From positions 48,509-112,508 of the forward strand of contig CALCCA010000063.1 of NCBI GenBank assembly GCA_937899725.1: a stretch of 64,000 nucleotides of DNA. The letters run 5' to 3'. The DNA is from an uncultured Halomicronema sp. Lineage in GTDB: Bacteria; Cyanobacteriota; Cyanobacteriia; Phormidesmidales; Phormidesmidaceae. Both the position numbers and the translations under genes were made by a program. Below the pieces are notes generated by a model, which saw only the letters and a list, made by a program, of their open reading frames with translations, had not been told where the DNA came from and ran no database searches. Shown one piece after another: positions 44,766 to 53,377 of this stretch. Numbering within the stretch: position 1 is the first letter of the stretch; every line of letters begins with the position of its first letter.

Positions 44766-46514
44766 ATGCTTAAAACCTACCGCCGCATGATGAGCGTTGC
44801 CGGTGCTTATCGACCGCAACTGCAAAGGGCACTCCTCTTATCCGTAATGGCCTCGATACTTCAAGGCATAATCTTTGCCCTGTTTTTTCCGCTGCTGTCG
44901 GCCTTGTTGGCCCGTCCTGTTGCAGCACAGCAGGCCGGGGCGTTGCTGGCGCTGTTTGGCGTGTTGGTTCTGGTTGAGGGTTGGCTCCGCTGGCAAGAGT
45001 TAGATTTTAGCTGGCTGATCTCTACGAACGTCGCCCATGACACTCGCTTACGCCTGGGCGAACAGCTCCGGCGCATCCCCTTACAAGCACTAAATCAGCG
45101 CCGGTCGGGCGATCTCAATATGGTGATGAACGGCAACGTTAGCGAGCTGGTGATGTGGATGGGGAGCCTGTCTACGCTGGTGATTCAGACGGTGGCGGTA
45201 CCCTTGATTACCGTACTCGTTACCCTGTTCATTGATTGGCGCTTAGCCATGGCGCTGCTGGTGACCTTTCCGCTGGCCGTGCCGATTTACCGGCAGATGC
45301 GATCGCGAGTCAAACGCACTCTGAGAGAAGTCACAGAAGCAAATGCCGATACGGCCTCCCGCGTTGTGGAATATGCTCAGGGGCTCCCGGTTTTGCGCGC
45401 TACCCAGCAAGTCGGCACGCGATCACAGCGGCTACAAGCAGCTCTAGAGCATCAGCGCACCACCCAAGCGCGAGGCCAACGTCTGGTGAGCCTGCCCGTA
45501 ATTACGATGGCGACACTCGTGGAAGTCGGCGTTTTAGTCGTCATTGGCCTGGGCGTGCTGTTCATTTTGCAAGGCAGTCTTTCCATCCCGGCCTTGTTGG
45601 CGCTGATTGTGATTGCCATGCGATTCACAGAACCGTTGGCTCAACTCATCGGCCTCACCAGCATCTTCGATCTAATGGAAATCGGCCTGGAGCGCATCGA
45701 AGCGGTGATGCAGATTCCAGCTTTGCCCGTGCCAACGGCACCCACGCCGTTGACACAGTTTGACATCACCTTTGACCAGGTGTCCTTTCGCTATGCTGAG
45801 CAAACGGCGTGGGCGCTGCGGGATGTGTCGTTTCATGCACCCGCGCGATCGCTCACTGCCCTCGTCGGGCCTTCTGGCAGCGGTAAAACCACGATTACTC
45901 GTTTAATCAGCCGCTTTGCCGATGTTCAAGCGGGAGCCATTCGCATAGGCGATATCGATATCCGACAGGTGAAACCGGCCGATCTCATGCGGTCTCTCTC
46001 GGTCGTCTTTCAGGATGTGTATTTGTTTGACGACACCATTTTCAACAATATCCGTATGGCCAAATCTGGGGCGACCGATACCGAGGTCGCAGCGGCCGCC
46101 CGAGCCGCCAACTGCCACGACTTTATTACCCGACTGCCCCAGGGGTATGATACCCGCATTGGTGACATTGGCGGTGCCCTATCTGGCGGCGAGCGTCAGC
46201 GCCTTTCCATTGCCCGCGCCATGCTCAAAGATGCCCCTATCGTCTTGCTCGACGAACCCACCTCGGCGTTAGACACTGAAAGTGAAGTGGCGGTGCAAAA
46301 GGCCATTAATCGCCTTGTGACTGACAAAACCGTAATCGTGATTGCCCATCGACTCTCAACTATCGTTGGAGCCGACTTGATCCTTGTGCTTGAGGAGGGG
46401 CAGGTCACTGAACGGGGCTCGCACCGTGAGTTGCTCGCACAGTCAGGACGCTACGCGGCGATGTGGGCAATACAGCAGCAATCTCAAACCTGGCGACAGG
46501 GAAATCGGGTCTGA
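44766..46514 (+). CDS. Half-size ABC transporter, YbtQ/IrtB-like (membrane + ATPase)
   Basis: 582 residues from the ATG at 44766; a TTG 9 bases upstream is possible. Six membrane helices (about 15-310) are followed by the ATPase with Walker A GPSGSGKT (about residue 368), Q-loop VFQDVYLFDD, signature LSGGERQR, Walker B IVLLDEPTSALD and switch histidine AHRLS. Unlike the first half transporter, all motifs are canonical, so an asymmetric heterodimer with one consensus site is possible. Probable partner of the gene at 41268. Confidence 0.82.
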   Translation: MLKTYRRMMSVAGAYRPQLQRALLLSVMASILQGIIFALFFPLLSALLARPVAAQQAGALLALFGVLVLVEGWLRWQELDFSWLISTNVAHDTRLRLGEQLRRIPLQALNQRRSGDLNMVMNGNVSELVMWMGSLSTLVIQTVAVPLITVLVTLFIDWRLAMALLVTFPLAVPIYRQMRSRVKRTLREVTEANADTASRVVEYAQGLPVLRATQQVGTRSQRLQAALEHQRTTQARGQRLVSLPVITMATLVEVGVLVVIGLGVLFILQGSLSIPALLALIVIAMRFTEPLAQLIGLTSIFDLMEIGLERIEAVMQIPALPVPTAPTPLTQFDITFDQVSFRYAEQTAWALRDVSFHAPARSLTALVGPSGSGKTTITRLISRFADVQAGAIRIGDIDIRQVKPADLMRSLSVVFQDVYLFDDTIFNNIRMAKSGATDTEVAAAARAANCHDFITRLPQGYDTRIGDIGGALSGGERQRLSIARAMLKDAPIVLLDEPTSALDTESEVAVQKAINRLVTDKTVIVIAHRLSTIVGADLILVLEEGQVTERGSHRELLAQSGRYAAMWAIQQQSQTWRQGNRV

Positions 46515-46617
46515 GCTGATTAGGGGATCGCTGACTCTATGGGTGACTGTCGGAGTGATCGCGGATCTGGAAGCAGCAATTCAATGCTTTCTCGCTCAGA
46601 TTACTTAGGGGATGAGG

Positions 46618-46812
46618 ACGATCTCGATCACCCAGCGCCTCTCAACCATTCGTCAGGCCGACTGCATTTATGTGATGGAGGTGGGGCAACTGATCGAGTC
46701 TGGCACCCACGACTAACTTTTGCTCGACTCTGGCATCTATGCCAAGCTTTGGCAGGTGCAATCGGGTAAGTTGGGAGCCTTGGCTGAGGTGGATACCCGT
46801 TCACCCATTTGA
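46618..46812 (+). pseudogene. 3' relic of an ABC transporter ATPase
   Basis: In one frame the DNA reads [20 protein letters not shown], then [10 protein letters not shown], a stop, then LLDSGIYAKLWQVQSG. This is the end of an ABC ATPase after the Walker B (the switch-histidine strand, with QRLS for HRLS), interrupted by a TAA where a D-E-L-L sequence would be expected. The source looks like a peptidase-type or HlyB-like exporter rather than the half transporter next door. The remaining gene is gone. It is a deletion scar or leftover of a lost third transporter. Confidence 0.6.
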
Positions 46813-46972
46813 AGTTGAGTAACCTAATGCATACAGTAGCGGGGACAAGGTATTGGTTGACCTCAATACTTTTTCCGGAGCGACAAATTTCGGATCGGGA
46901 AATAGATGCTTAAAGACTTAGCTATTTGATAATGGCTTCAAATCTCCACCTACGGTAGAATCATCCAGAGTC

Positions 46973-46995
46973 TCCGTTTGATGGTGCGTTTGCCC
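46973..46995 (+). promoter_or_regulatory. Possible AraC half-operators before receptor 3
   Basis: TCCGTTTG (46973-46980) matches the first eight bases of the repeat at 31930 and is followed at 46986 by CGTTTGCCCA. The spacing is about 12 bases, not 21, so it may be a degenerate operator or chance. Confidence 0.25.
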
Positions 46996-47033
46996 ATAGG
47001 GGGTGTGATTACCTTTAAAGCCAGCGAATCTAT

Positions 47034-49496
47034 ATGAACGGACGATGTGCCCGACAGGAAATGATGACTTGGGGGATGGCGATCGCCACCCTTGCCTCCG
47101 TCAATATCGAACCAGTACTAGCCGACTCCCCTCAACTAACGATCCCATCCTCGCAGCTAGAGCAAACAATTACTGCCCCCATCATCTTCCCGGTGTCTCA
47201 AGCAGCGGATGCCATTATCACTGGTACTAAGGTGATTCCGACTAACCAAGGATTCAACTTGGTGCTCGAAACTGACCGAGCAGACACCCTGACAAGTACC
47301 TTCTCGACAGAGGGCAATCAGCTCATTGTCGATATTCCCGATGCTCAATTGGCTGCACCATTCACTCAAACTGAGCCGACCGAGGGAATTGTCAGCGTTG
47401 AGGCGATCTCACCCACCGATAACTCGGTACAGATTCGCATCACGGGTTTGGATACAGCTCCAACTGGGCAGGTTGTATCCACTGCAAGTGGATTGACGCT
47501 GAGCGTAGTTGCCCCGATGAGCGCGATCGCTGCTGAGCCCATTCGCATCACCGTCACCGCTGAAAAGCAGCCGGACGATCTGCAAGACATCCCCATCAGC
47601 ATCACCGCCTTCACCGAAGATGAGCTTGAAGATGCCGACATCACCTCGATTGAACAGGTCGCCGGGTTAACCCCCAACTTCACCGTCTATACGCCTGGCC
47701 GCAACTTTCTGCTGTACAGCGTTCGAGGTTTGAGCAACTTCAACTTTCTGTCCAGAGACCCGGTCGCGTTCTACATCGATGACGTCCCCTACGACTACAC
47801 GGGATTTCTCGACCTCGATCTGGCGGATTTGGAGCGGGTGGAAGTGCTGCGTGGTCCGCAATCGACGCTGTATGGCCGCAATGCTGAGGGCGGTGTGGTC
47901 AACATCGTGACGCGGCCGCCCACCAATGAGTCCGAATACAGCGCCGTGCTGGGGTTTGGGAACTACAACAATGTCGATGCCAGGGTCGCGATCAACGAAC
48001 CGCTAATCGAAGACAAGCTGTTTTTGCGGGCGTCGGGCAGCCTTGATCGGCGCGACGGCTATCTCTTCAACACCGTCACTGAGCAGGGCGTCGATGGCGA
48101 ATCGGGCGGGCGAGGTCGCCTGCGGCTGCTGTGGACCCCTTCAGAAGACTGGGAAGTTACGCTGAATGCCTCACTGGATTCCTATCGTGACGGCACGCCA
48201 CCCATCAGCCGTCCTGACTTGGGACAAGACCCTTCAGAAACCGACATCAACGTCGATGGCTTTAATAATCTAGACACCAACACCCAGTCGCTGCGGGTGG
48301 CTTATGAAGGTTCCAGTTTTCGTTTTACGTCGATTTCGGCACGGCGTTTTTCTGACCAAGAATTTCTCAATGATTCGGACGGCACTCAGCTCGATCAGCT
48401 TGAGCAGTTCGTAGACATTGACTCAACTGTTTTAAGTCAGGAACTGCGCCTGCAATCGGTGGATGAAGCCGCTCCCTTCGCTTGGTTAGTCGGCGCATAC
48501 TATGAGCATCGCGACTTTAACGTGAATGAAGAAGGATTTCGGATTGGCCCAAGTATTAGCGTTACCCAGGCGGAAATCGACGAAGATACCTATGCTGCCT
48601 TTGGTCAGGTGAGCTATCGACCCATCGACCCGCTCACCTTAACGGCAGGCTTACGGTACGAAATCTTCAACAGTACCCTGGTGGAAAATCGGGCCGAGTC
48701 GCTTTTAGGAGTGGCGGCGTTTGAGGATGAAAGCAATGATGGTGACCAGCTAATTCCCCGCGTTGCGGTCGAGTATCAGGTTACGCCAGACGTGATGGTG
48801 TACGGCTCGATCGCTCGCGGCTATCGGGCTCAGGGCGTCAACTTTCGGGCGACCCAGCCAGGGCAACTGTTCTTTAATGCTGAGACATCTTGGAACTACG
48901 AAGTCGGGCTGCGATTGTCTTGGCTGGACGATCGCCTCACGGCTAACCTGACCTTCTTTCACAATCCGGTTGAAGATTATCAAGTGCCCTCGACTGACCC
49001 GGCGACAGGCTTATTTGGTTTTGTGGACAATGCGAGGGTCACCATCAACGGCATCGAAGCCGAACTGCGGGCAACGCCCATTGACGGTCTCGACTTGACG
49101 GCGGGCTTGGGCTATCTCGACGCCACTTACACCGACTACGAAGATCCGAGTCTTGGCAACTTCGACGGCAATACGCTGCCCTACTCGCCGGACTACACCT
49201 TCAATGTGGCTGCCCAGTACCGGTCGCCCAATGGCATCTTTGGTCGCCTCGAACTGCTAGGATTTGGCACCACTTTTTTCAATGACGACAATTCGCTCAA
49301 GCAAGAACCGTACGTTTTGGTTAATGGTCGGCTGGGCTATGAATTTGACGCTAACCAGGGGGTCTATCTCTTTGCCAACAACATCTTTGACTATCGGCCT
49401 TTCACCACCCAGGCCTTTTTCTTTGGGGGCGCGCTACTGCCTTCAACCTATGGCGCGCCAGCGACCTACGGTATCCAATACCGAGCGAGATTTTAG
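47034..49496 (+). CDS. TonB-dependent receptor with AMIN-like N-terminus (copy 3)
   Basis: 820 residues, signal peptide near EPVLADS. It has an AMIN-like domain (about residues 55-165), TonB-box region IRITVTAEKQPDD, plug (YSVRGLSNFNF, VEVLRGPQSTLYGRNAEGG) and barrel ending YGIQYRARF. Very similar to receptors 1 and 2 in plug and barrel. It lies directly before an MbnP/MbnH pair and is separated from them by a 100-base gap with a hairpin, so its substrate might be a metal-peptide complex or a ferric siderophore. It has no adjacent regulator, unlike the other two. Confidence 0.9.
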   Translation: MNGRCARQEMMTWGMAIATLASVNIEPVLADSPQLTIPSSQLEQTITAPIIFPVSQAADAIITGTKVIPTNQGFNLVLETDRADTLTSTFSTEGNQLIVDIPDAQLAAPFTQTEPTEGIVSVEAISPTDNSVQIRITGLDTAPTGQVVSTASGLTLSVVAPMSAIAAEPIRITVTAEKQPDDLQDIPISITAFTEDELEDADITSIEQVAGLTPNFTVYTPGRNFLLYSVRGLSNFNFLSRDPVAFYIDDVPYDYTGFLDLDLADLERVEVLRGPQSTLYGRNAEGGVVNIVTRPPTNESEYSAVLGFGNYNNVDARVAINEPLIEDKLFLRASGSLDRRDGYLFNTVTEQGVDGESGGRGRLRLLWTPSEDWEVTLNASLDSYRDGTPPISRPDLGQDPSETDINVDGFNNLDTNTQSLRVAYEGSSFRFTSISARRFSDQEFLNDSDGTQLDQLEQFVDIDSTVLSQELRLQSVDEAAPFAWLVGAYYEHRDFNVNEEGFRIGPSISVTQAEIDEDTYAAFGQVSYRPIDPLTLTAGLRYEIFNSTLVENRAESLLGVAAFEDESNDGDQLIPRVAVEYQVTPDVMVYGSIARGYRAQGVNFRATQPGQLFFNAETSWNYEVGLRLSWLDDRLTANLTFFHNPVEDYQVPSTDPATGLFGFVDNARVTINGIEAELRATPIDGLDLTAGLGYLDATYTDYEDPSLGNFDGNTLPYSPDYTFNVAAQYRSPNGIFGRLELLGFGTTFFNDDNSLKQEPYVLVNGRLGYEFDANQGVYLFANNIFDYRPFTTQAFFFGGALLPSTYGAPATYGIQYRARF

Positions 49497-49522
49497 CCCT
49501 GCTAATGACCCCTGTTTATCTT

Positions 49523-49539
49523 TGGCGGTGATACCGCCA
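49523..49539. terminator. Hairpin between receptor 3 and mbnP
   Basis: TGGCGGT-GAT-ACCGCCA is a perfect 7-bp stem with a 3-base loop, 26 bases after the receptor stop and about 60 bases before the next start. No T-run follows. It is a possible weak terminator or RNA-stability element that lets the downstream pair be expressed at a different level. Confidence 0.45.
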
Positions 49540-49597
49540 CGTCACGGATGATCGATATCAAAACCGAGTTTATTTAACAATAAGGAAGAGAAAAGCC

Positions 49598-50530
49598 ATG
49601 ACAAATACGATGCCGCAACGACTAAATCGCAATTCCCTGCTGACGGCAGGTCTAATGCTGTCTGGACTGGGGGGAGTGGCGGTGTATCAAGCCCCCGCGA
49701 TCGCCGTTGACAGTGAAACAGTTACCCTCCAGTTTGAGGGCATGGTTGGAGATGTGCCCTTTGCCTGCGGCCAAGCCTACGAAATCGGGACTCCCGCCAC
49801 CTCGATGACGGCTTTGGACTTTCGGTTTTATGTCTCCGAGGTGGCCCTGATCGATGCGAACGGCAATGAAGTTCCCCTGATTTTAGAGCAGGATGGCCTG
49901 TGGCAGCATCAAAACGTGGCGCTCATTGATTTTGAAGATAAGTCTGGAGCTTGCGATAACGGCACGGTGGAAACCCGCGCTCAGGTGGTGGGGTCAGTAC
50001 CGGCGGGCGACTATACCGGGGTCAAGTTCACCCTCGGCGTGCCCTTTGCCCTCAACCATATCGACTCGACCCTGGCGCCCTCACCGTTGAACCTCACCGC
50101 CCTTTGGTGGAACTGGAACTTTGGCTACAAGTTTGCCCGCATTGACCTCACCCCAGCGACCGAAACGGCCCAGGCCAGCTCTAGCGAGAGCGCCGCTGCC
50201 GACAAACAGCACGGCGAAGCGTTCAACGGGTTTGCCATGCATCTCGGCAGTGTGGGCTGTCAGATGGATGCGACCCAAGCGCCCGTGGTCTGTAGCATCC
50301 CCAATCGCCCCGAGATCATGCTGACTGACTTTGACCCCACCCAGGATGTGATTGTCGCCGACTTGGCCGCCCTCATGTCGCAAACCAACCTGGCGGAAAA
50401 TCAGGAAGATACGGCGCTCGGCTGCATGTCGTCGCCGATGGATAGCGACTGTGCGGGCATCATGCAAAATCTGGGGCTACCGTTTAATGACCAGCCGCTG
50501 CAAGAACAAACTTTCTTCAGAGTAAAATAA
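49598..50530 (+). CDS. mbnP: MbnP-family copper-binding protein
   Basis: 310 residues with a good ribosome site (AAGGAAG) and signal peptide (to about residue 36, QAPAIAV). The family hallmark is present: C57, C119, C221, C232, C276 and C285, plus the motif LWWNWNFGYKFARIDL holding W170, W171 and W173. In characterised MbnP a tryptophan at such a site is oxidised by the partner diheme enzyme to kynurenine. H154 and H215 are possible copper ligands. It is annotated in databases as the 'metallo-mystery pair four-Cys' family. The partner is the next gene. No methanobactin biosynthesis genes are present. Confidence 0.85.
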   Translation: MTNTMPQRLNRNSLLTAGLMLSGLGGVAVYQAPAIAVDSETVTLQFEGMVGDVPFACGQAYEIGTPATSMTALDFRFYVSEVALIDANGNEVPLILEQDGLWQHQNVALIDFEDKSGACDNGTVETRAQVVGSVPAGDYTGVKFTLGVPFALNHIDSTLAPSPLNLTALWWNWNFGYKFARIDLTPATETAQASSSESAAADKQHGEAFNGFAMHLGSVGCQMDATQAPVVCSIPNRPEIMLTDFDPTQDVIVADLAALMSQTNLAENQEDTALGCMSSPMDSDCAGIMQNLGLPFNDQPLQEQTFFRVK

Positions 50531-50557
50531 GGACGGAAGCTACCGTTAGGGGAGACT

Positions 50558-51748
50558 ATGCGATCGCGCCGTTGGCTAACCTGGATACTACTTGGTTTCT
50601 GCGTGTGTGGTTTGGCCATCGGCGCGGAAGCCGCTCTCGGCCATGACTCCCCCAGCGGTGCGGGCAGCTTTGAGCCGACGACCACCCAAGCTGACGCCTT
50701 TGACTGGCAGCTCCCCAGTTGGGTGCCGCGTCCTGTGGTGCCCGCCGATAACCCCATGACTGCCGCCAAGGTGGAGCTGGGACGGCACCTGTTTTACGAA
50801 CCGCGCCTGTCGGTCACGGGGGACTTTTCCTGTGCCACCTGTCATTTGCAACATCTGGCGTTTGCCGATGGCAAAACCCTGCCCGCTGGGGCCACTGGGG
50901 AGGTGCATCCCCGCAACTCCATGAGCCTCACCAACGTGGGCTATAACTCCGTGCAGACCTGGGCCAACCCCCTGATGCAGCATTTGGAACAGCAACTGCT
51001 GGTCCCCTTGTTTGGCGAAGAGCCGGTGGAATTGGGCATGGCCGGACGGGAAAACGAACTCTTGCAAACTTTGCAAACCGATTCTGACTATCAGCAGCGA
51101 TTTCAGACAGCGTTTGACGACGTCAATCCGGTGACGGTGCGGAACATTAGTTTGGCGATCGCGGCCTTTGAGCGCACCCTCAATTCCTTTAATTCTCCCT
51201 ATGATCGCTATCGCTACGGCGGTGAGGCTACCGCTATTTCCGACTCTGCCAAGCGGGGAGAAGTCCTATTTAACAGCGAGCGGTTGGAATGTTTTCACTG
51301 CCACAGCGGACTCAACTTCAGCGACTCGGCTCGTCATGAGCGATCGGGCTTTATCGAAATTGCCTTTCACAACACCGGGCTTTACAACCTTGACGGCAAC
51401 GGGGCTTATCCACCCGACAATATCGGCGTCAAGGAGATTACCCATGAAGCGGCGGATATGGGCAAGTTCAGAGCACCCACCCTGCGCAATATCGAGGTGA
51501 CTGCACCCTATATGCATGATGGCAGTGTAGCGACCCTAGAGGAGGCGATCGCCCACTACGCGGCTGGGGGGCGCACCATCGAAACCGGCCCTGATGCGGG
51601 CGTCGGCAGTCAAAATCCTTTGAAAAGTCACTTTATCCAGGGCTTCACCTTGACGGATGCGGAAAAGCAAGATCTGCTGGCGTTTCTCCGTAGCCTGACG
51701 GACGAAACGTTTTTGACCAATCCGCAGCTGAGCTCACCGTTTGAATGA
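50558..51748 (+). CDS. mbnH: MbnH-family diheme enzyme
   Basis: 396 residues with an AGG-type ribosome site and a signal peptide (about residues 1-26). Two c-type heme sites are visible: CATCH (C92, C95, H96) and CFHCH at about residue 245. The region MHDGSVATLEEAIAHYAAGG (about 330) is typical of the diheme peroxidase/MauG fold. MbnH is a MauG-like periplasmic enzyme that, with peroxide, oxidises a tryptophan of MbnP. It begins 27 bases after mbnP, so the pair is one unit. A role in copper handling is known in methanotrophs, and its function in cyanobacteria is not. Confidence 0.85.
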   Translation: MRSRRWLTWILLGFCVCGLAIGAEAALGHDSPSGAGSFEPTTTQADAFDWQLPSWVPRPVVPADNPMTAAKVELGRHLFYEPRLSVTGDFSCATCHLQHLAFADGKTLPAGATGEVHPRNSMSLTNVGYNSVQTWANPLMQHLEQQLLVPLFGEEPVELGMAGRENELLQTLQTDSDYQQRFQTAFDDVNPVTVRNISLAIAAFERTLNSFNSPYDRYRYGGEATAISDSAKRGEVLFNSERLECFHCHSGLNFSDSARHERSGFIEIAFHNTGLYNLDGNGAYPPDNIGVKEITHEAADMGKFRAPTLRNIEVTAPYMHDGSVATLEEAIAHYAAGGRTIETGPDAGVGSQNPLKSHFIQGFTLTDAEKQDLLAFLRSLTDETFLTNPQLSSPFE

Positions 51749-51912
51749 CCTGATTGGATGGTGGCCCTAAAAAGGTCAGGATATTGGCAGGCAGCTGATG
51801 CGATCGCCTTCTGCATGATGTGGCCACGGGTGCTTGTCCGGTTCAGTCGGCTCCGGTAGATTGCACTAAGATGACAAATATTCTCAACAGAACTTGAACA
51901 GGCGAATCGACT

Positions 51913-53208
51913 ATGGGGTTTTCCAAATCATCCGCTGAGGGACGACGACGGGAACTGCGCATCTTTCGACGGGTCATCGTGGGGGCCGTGATCGCGGCGA
52001 CGGGCCTGCACCTGTCATCCGCCCCCTGGGTGATGCAGTTGGTGAATGGGATGCTGGGCGACTTGGAGGTGGAATTAGCCGATGACGCCATTGAATTCTT
52101 TGTGGTGGATGAAGCCGTGCCAGAACCCGAGACTCCGGTAACACCGCCTCCACCGTCAGCAGAGGCGACCGACAACGAACCGGCGGCCTCGGCCTCAGAA
52201 GATTCTGGCCCACCCCTCAAAACCTCAGAGTCCGTGATGCCTACGCCGCCGACGGCTGAGTCGATCGATACGATTGCTACTGAGTCCGCGATCGCCACGG
52301 AAGATGGCGTGGAAGGGGGACAGGGAGCCGCTGGCAATGCCGATACCATCGGTTTGATTAGCGGCGATGGCAGCCTGGAGGGCGCTCCGACTGCTCCTGT
52401 CGGGCCACCCAATGTGCGACAGCGGGAGCCCGTGCCGGAAGTCGCGCGGGCCAGCCCCCCAGCCGCTCGCCTGGTGACGTGTGCACCCTGCTCGTCGCCT
52501 GACTATCCGCTGTCAGAACGACGAGAAGATATCGAAGGTCAACCCATTATCAATGTCATCTTTGATGCCAATGGCAATATTGTCGAAGCCGTGATTGAGC
52601 GCTCTAGTGGCAACGCCGCCTTTGACCAGGCCGCCCTCGCCGAAGCCCAAGCCAACTGGCAGTTCCAAGATCCGTATGGTTTGGGCGGGCAGGTCTCGGT
52701 AGAGGTTAACTTCGTGATCGAAGGCTCGGAGCAGTTTGACGCCGCCACCGCTGCAGGTCGGCGAGAAACCATTGAGCTGCCCGTGCAGCAATCCATTGTG
52801 CCAGTTACGACCCCAGGGACGGCGGCCTCACCGGCGGAGGAACAGGAGCCGGCTTTGGAAGAGACTGCACCCGCCGCTGCGGAGACGGAGGCAGAGTCGA
52901 ATGCTGAGGATGAACCCAACCCGGCATCGATCGAATCTCTAGAAGACCTGGAGCTCGACCCGGATGGAGACCGGCGCGATCGCGAAGCGATAACCCCGGA
53001 AGTCCCCCAGGAAAATGGCGAGGCAATGCCCGGTGAGACGGCCCCGGCCCCATTAGAGACTGAAACCGACGTCAATCAGCCACCATCACCCGAACCTTTA
53101 GTACCAGATCCGGCTGCACCCCCGTCCTCAGATGCCCCAGCTGATCAGGATGCCAGTGAATCAGTCTCGCCCCCATTGTTGGAAGAGCTAGAGCCGACCA
53201 TACCCTAG
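51913..53208 (+). CDS. tonB: TonB-family energy transducer with a long C-terminal tail
   Basis: 431 residues. One N-terminal membrane helix (about residues 20-45) precedes an acidic/proline-rich periplasmic region (60-180). A TonB C-terminal domain follows at about residues 185-275 (SPDYPLSERREDIEGQPIIN, VIFDANGNIVEAVIERSSG, AALAEAQANWQF, VSVEVNFVIEG). Unusually another 150 residues rich in E, P and A follow it. TonB couples the inner-membrane proton gradient to the receptors. The receptors at 32055, 38092, 47034 and 53378 are candidates for service. ExbB/ExbD are not in the window. Confidence 0.75.
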   Translation: MGFSKSSAEGRRRELRIFRRVIVGAVIAATGLHLSSAPWVMQLVNGMLGDLEVELADDAIEFFVVDEAVPEPETPVTPPPPSAEATDNEPAASASEDSGPPLKTSESVMPTPPTAESIDTIATESAIATEDGVEGGQGAAGNADTIGLISGDGSLEGAPTAPVGPPNVRQREPVPEVARASPPAARLVTCAPCSSPDYPLSERREDIEGQPIINVIFDANGNIVEAVIERSSGNAAFDQAALAEAQANWQFQDPYGLGGQVSVEVNFVIEGSEQFDAATAAGRRETIELPVQQSIVPVTTPGTAASPAEEQEPALEETAPAAAETEAESNAEDEPNPASIESLEDLELDPDGDRRDREAITPEVPQENGEAMPGETAPAPLETETDVNQPPSPEPLVPDPAAPPSSDAPADQDASESVSPPLLEELEPTIP

Positions 53209-53296
53209 GCAATTCTGATATGGGCTTCGGCTGCTGCCTTGCATGGATGGGAAGCAGGTCCAGAGTTTGAGGTGCCAGGGGACTGCCCATCATAAT

Positions 53297-53312
53297 TGAT
53301 TTCAATTCTCAA
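53297..53312 (+). promoter_or_regulatory. Degenerate Fur-like site before receptor 4
   Basis: TGATTTCAATTCTCAA keeps the right half TCTCAA and TGA of the TGACAAT-N3-TCTCAA element at the same spacing, and the flanks (AT before, TAA after) match the two AraC promoters. It lies about 65 bases before the receptor start. Confidence 0.35.
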
Positions 53313-53377
53313 TAAACTGTAGAATGCTGGTTTGCTGAAGGGTCGCCGACGCCACCGTCTCTAACCGTAGGATTTGC

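Larger units (their letters stand above)
46515..47033. other. Intergenic stretch with an ABC-transporter relic
   Basis: Apart from the gene relic at 46618-46812 there is no gene. The end of the stretch carries TCCGTTTG (46973) and a GCGTTTGCCCA segment (46985-46995) before the receptor. Those resemble half of the AraC operator seen at 31930. No Fur-type box was found here. Confidence 0.45.
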
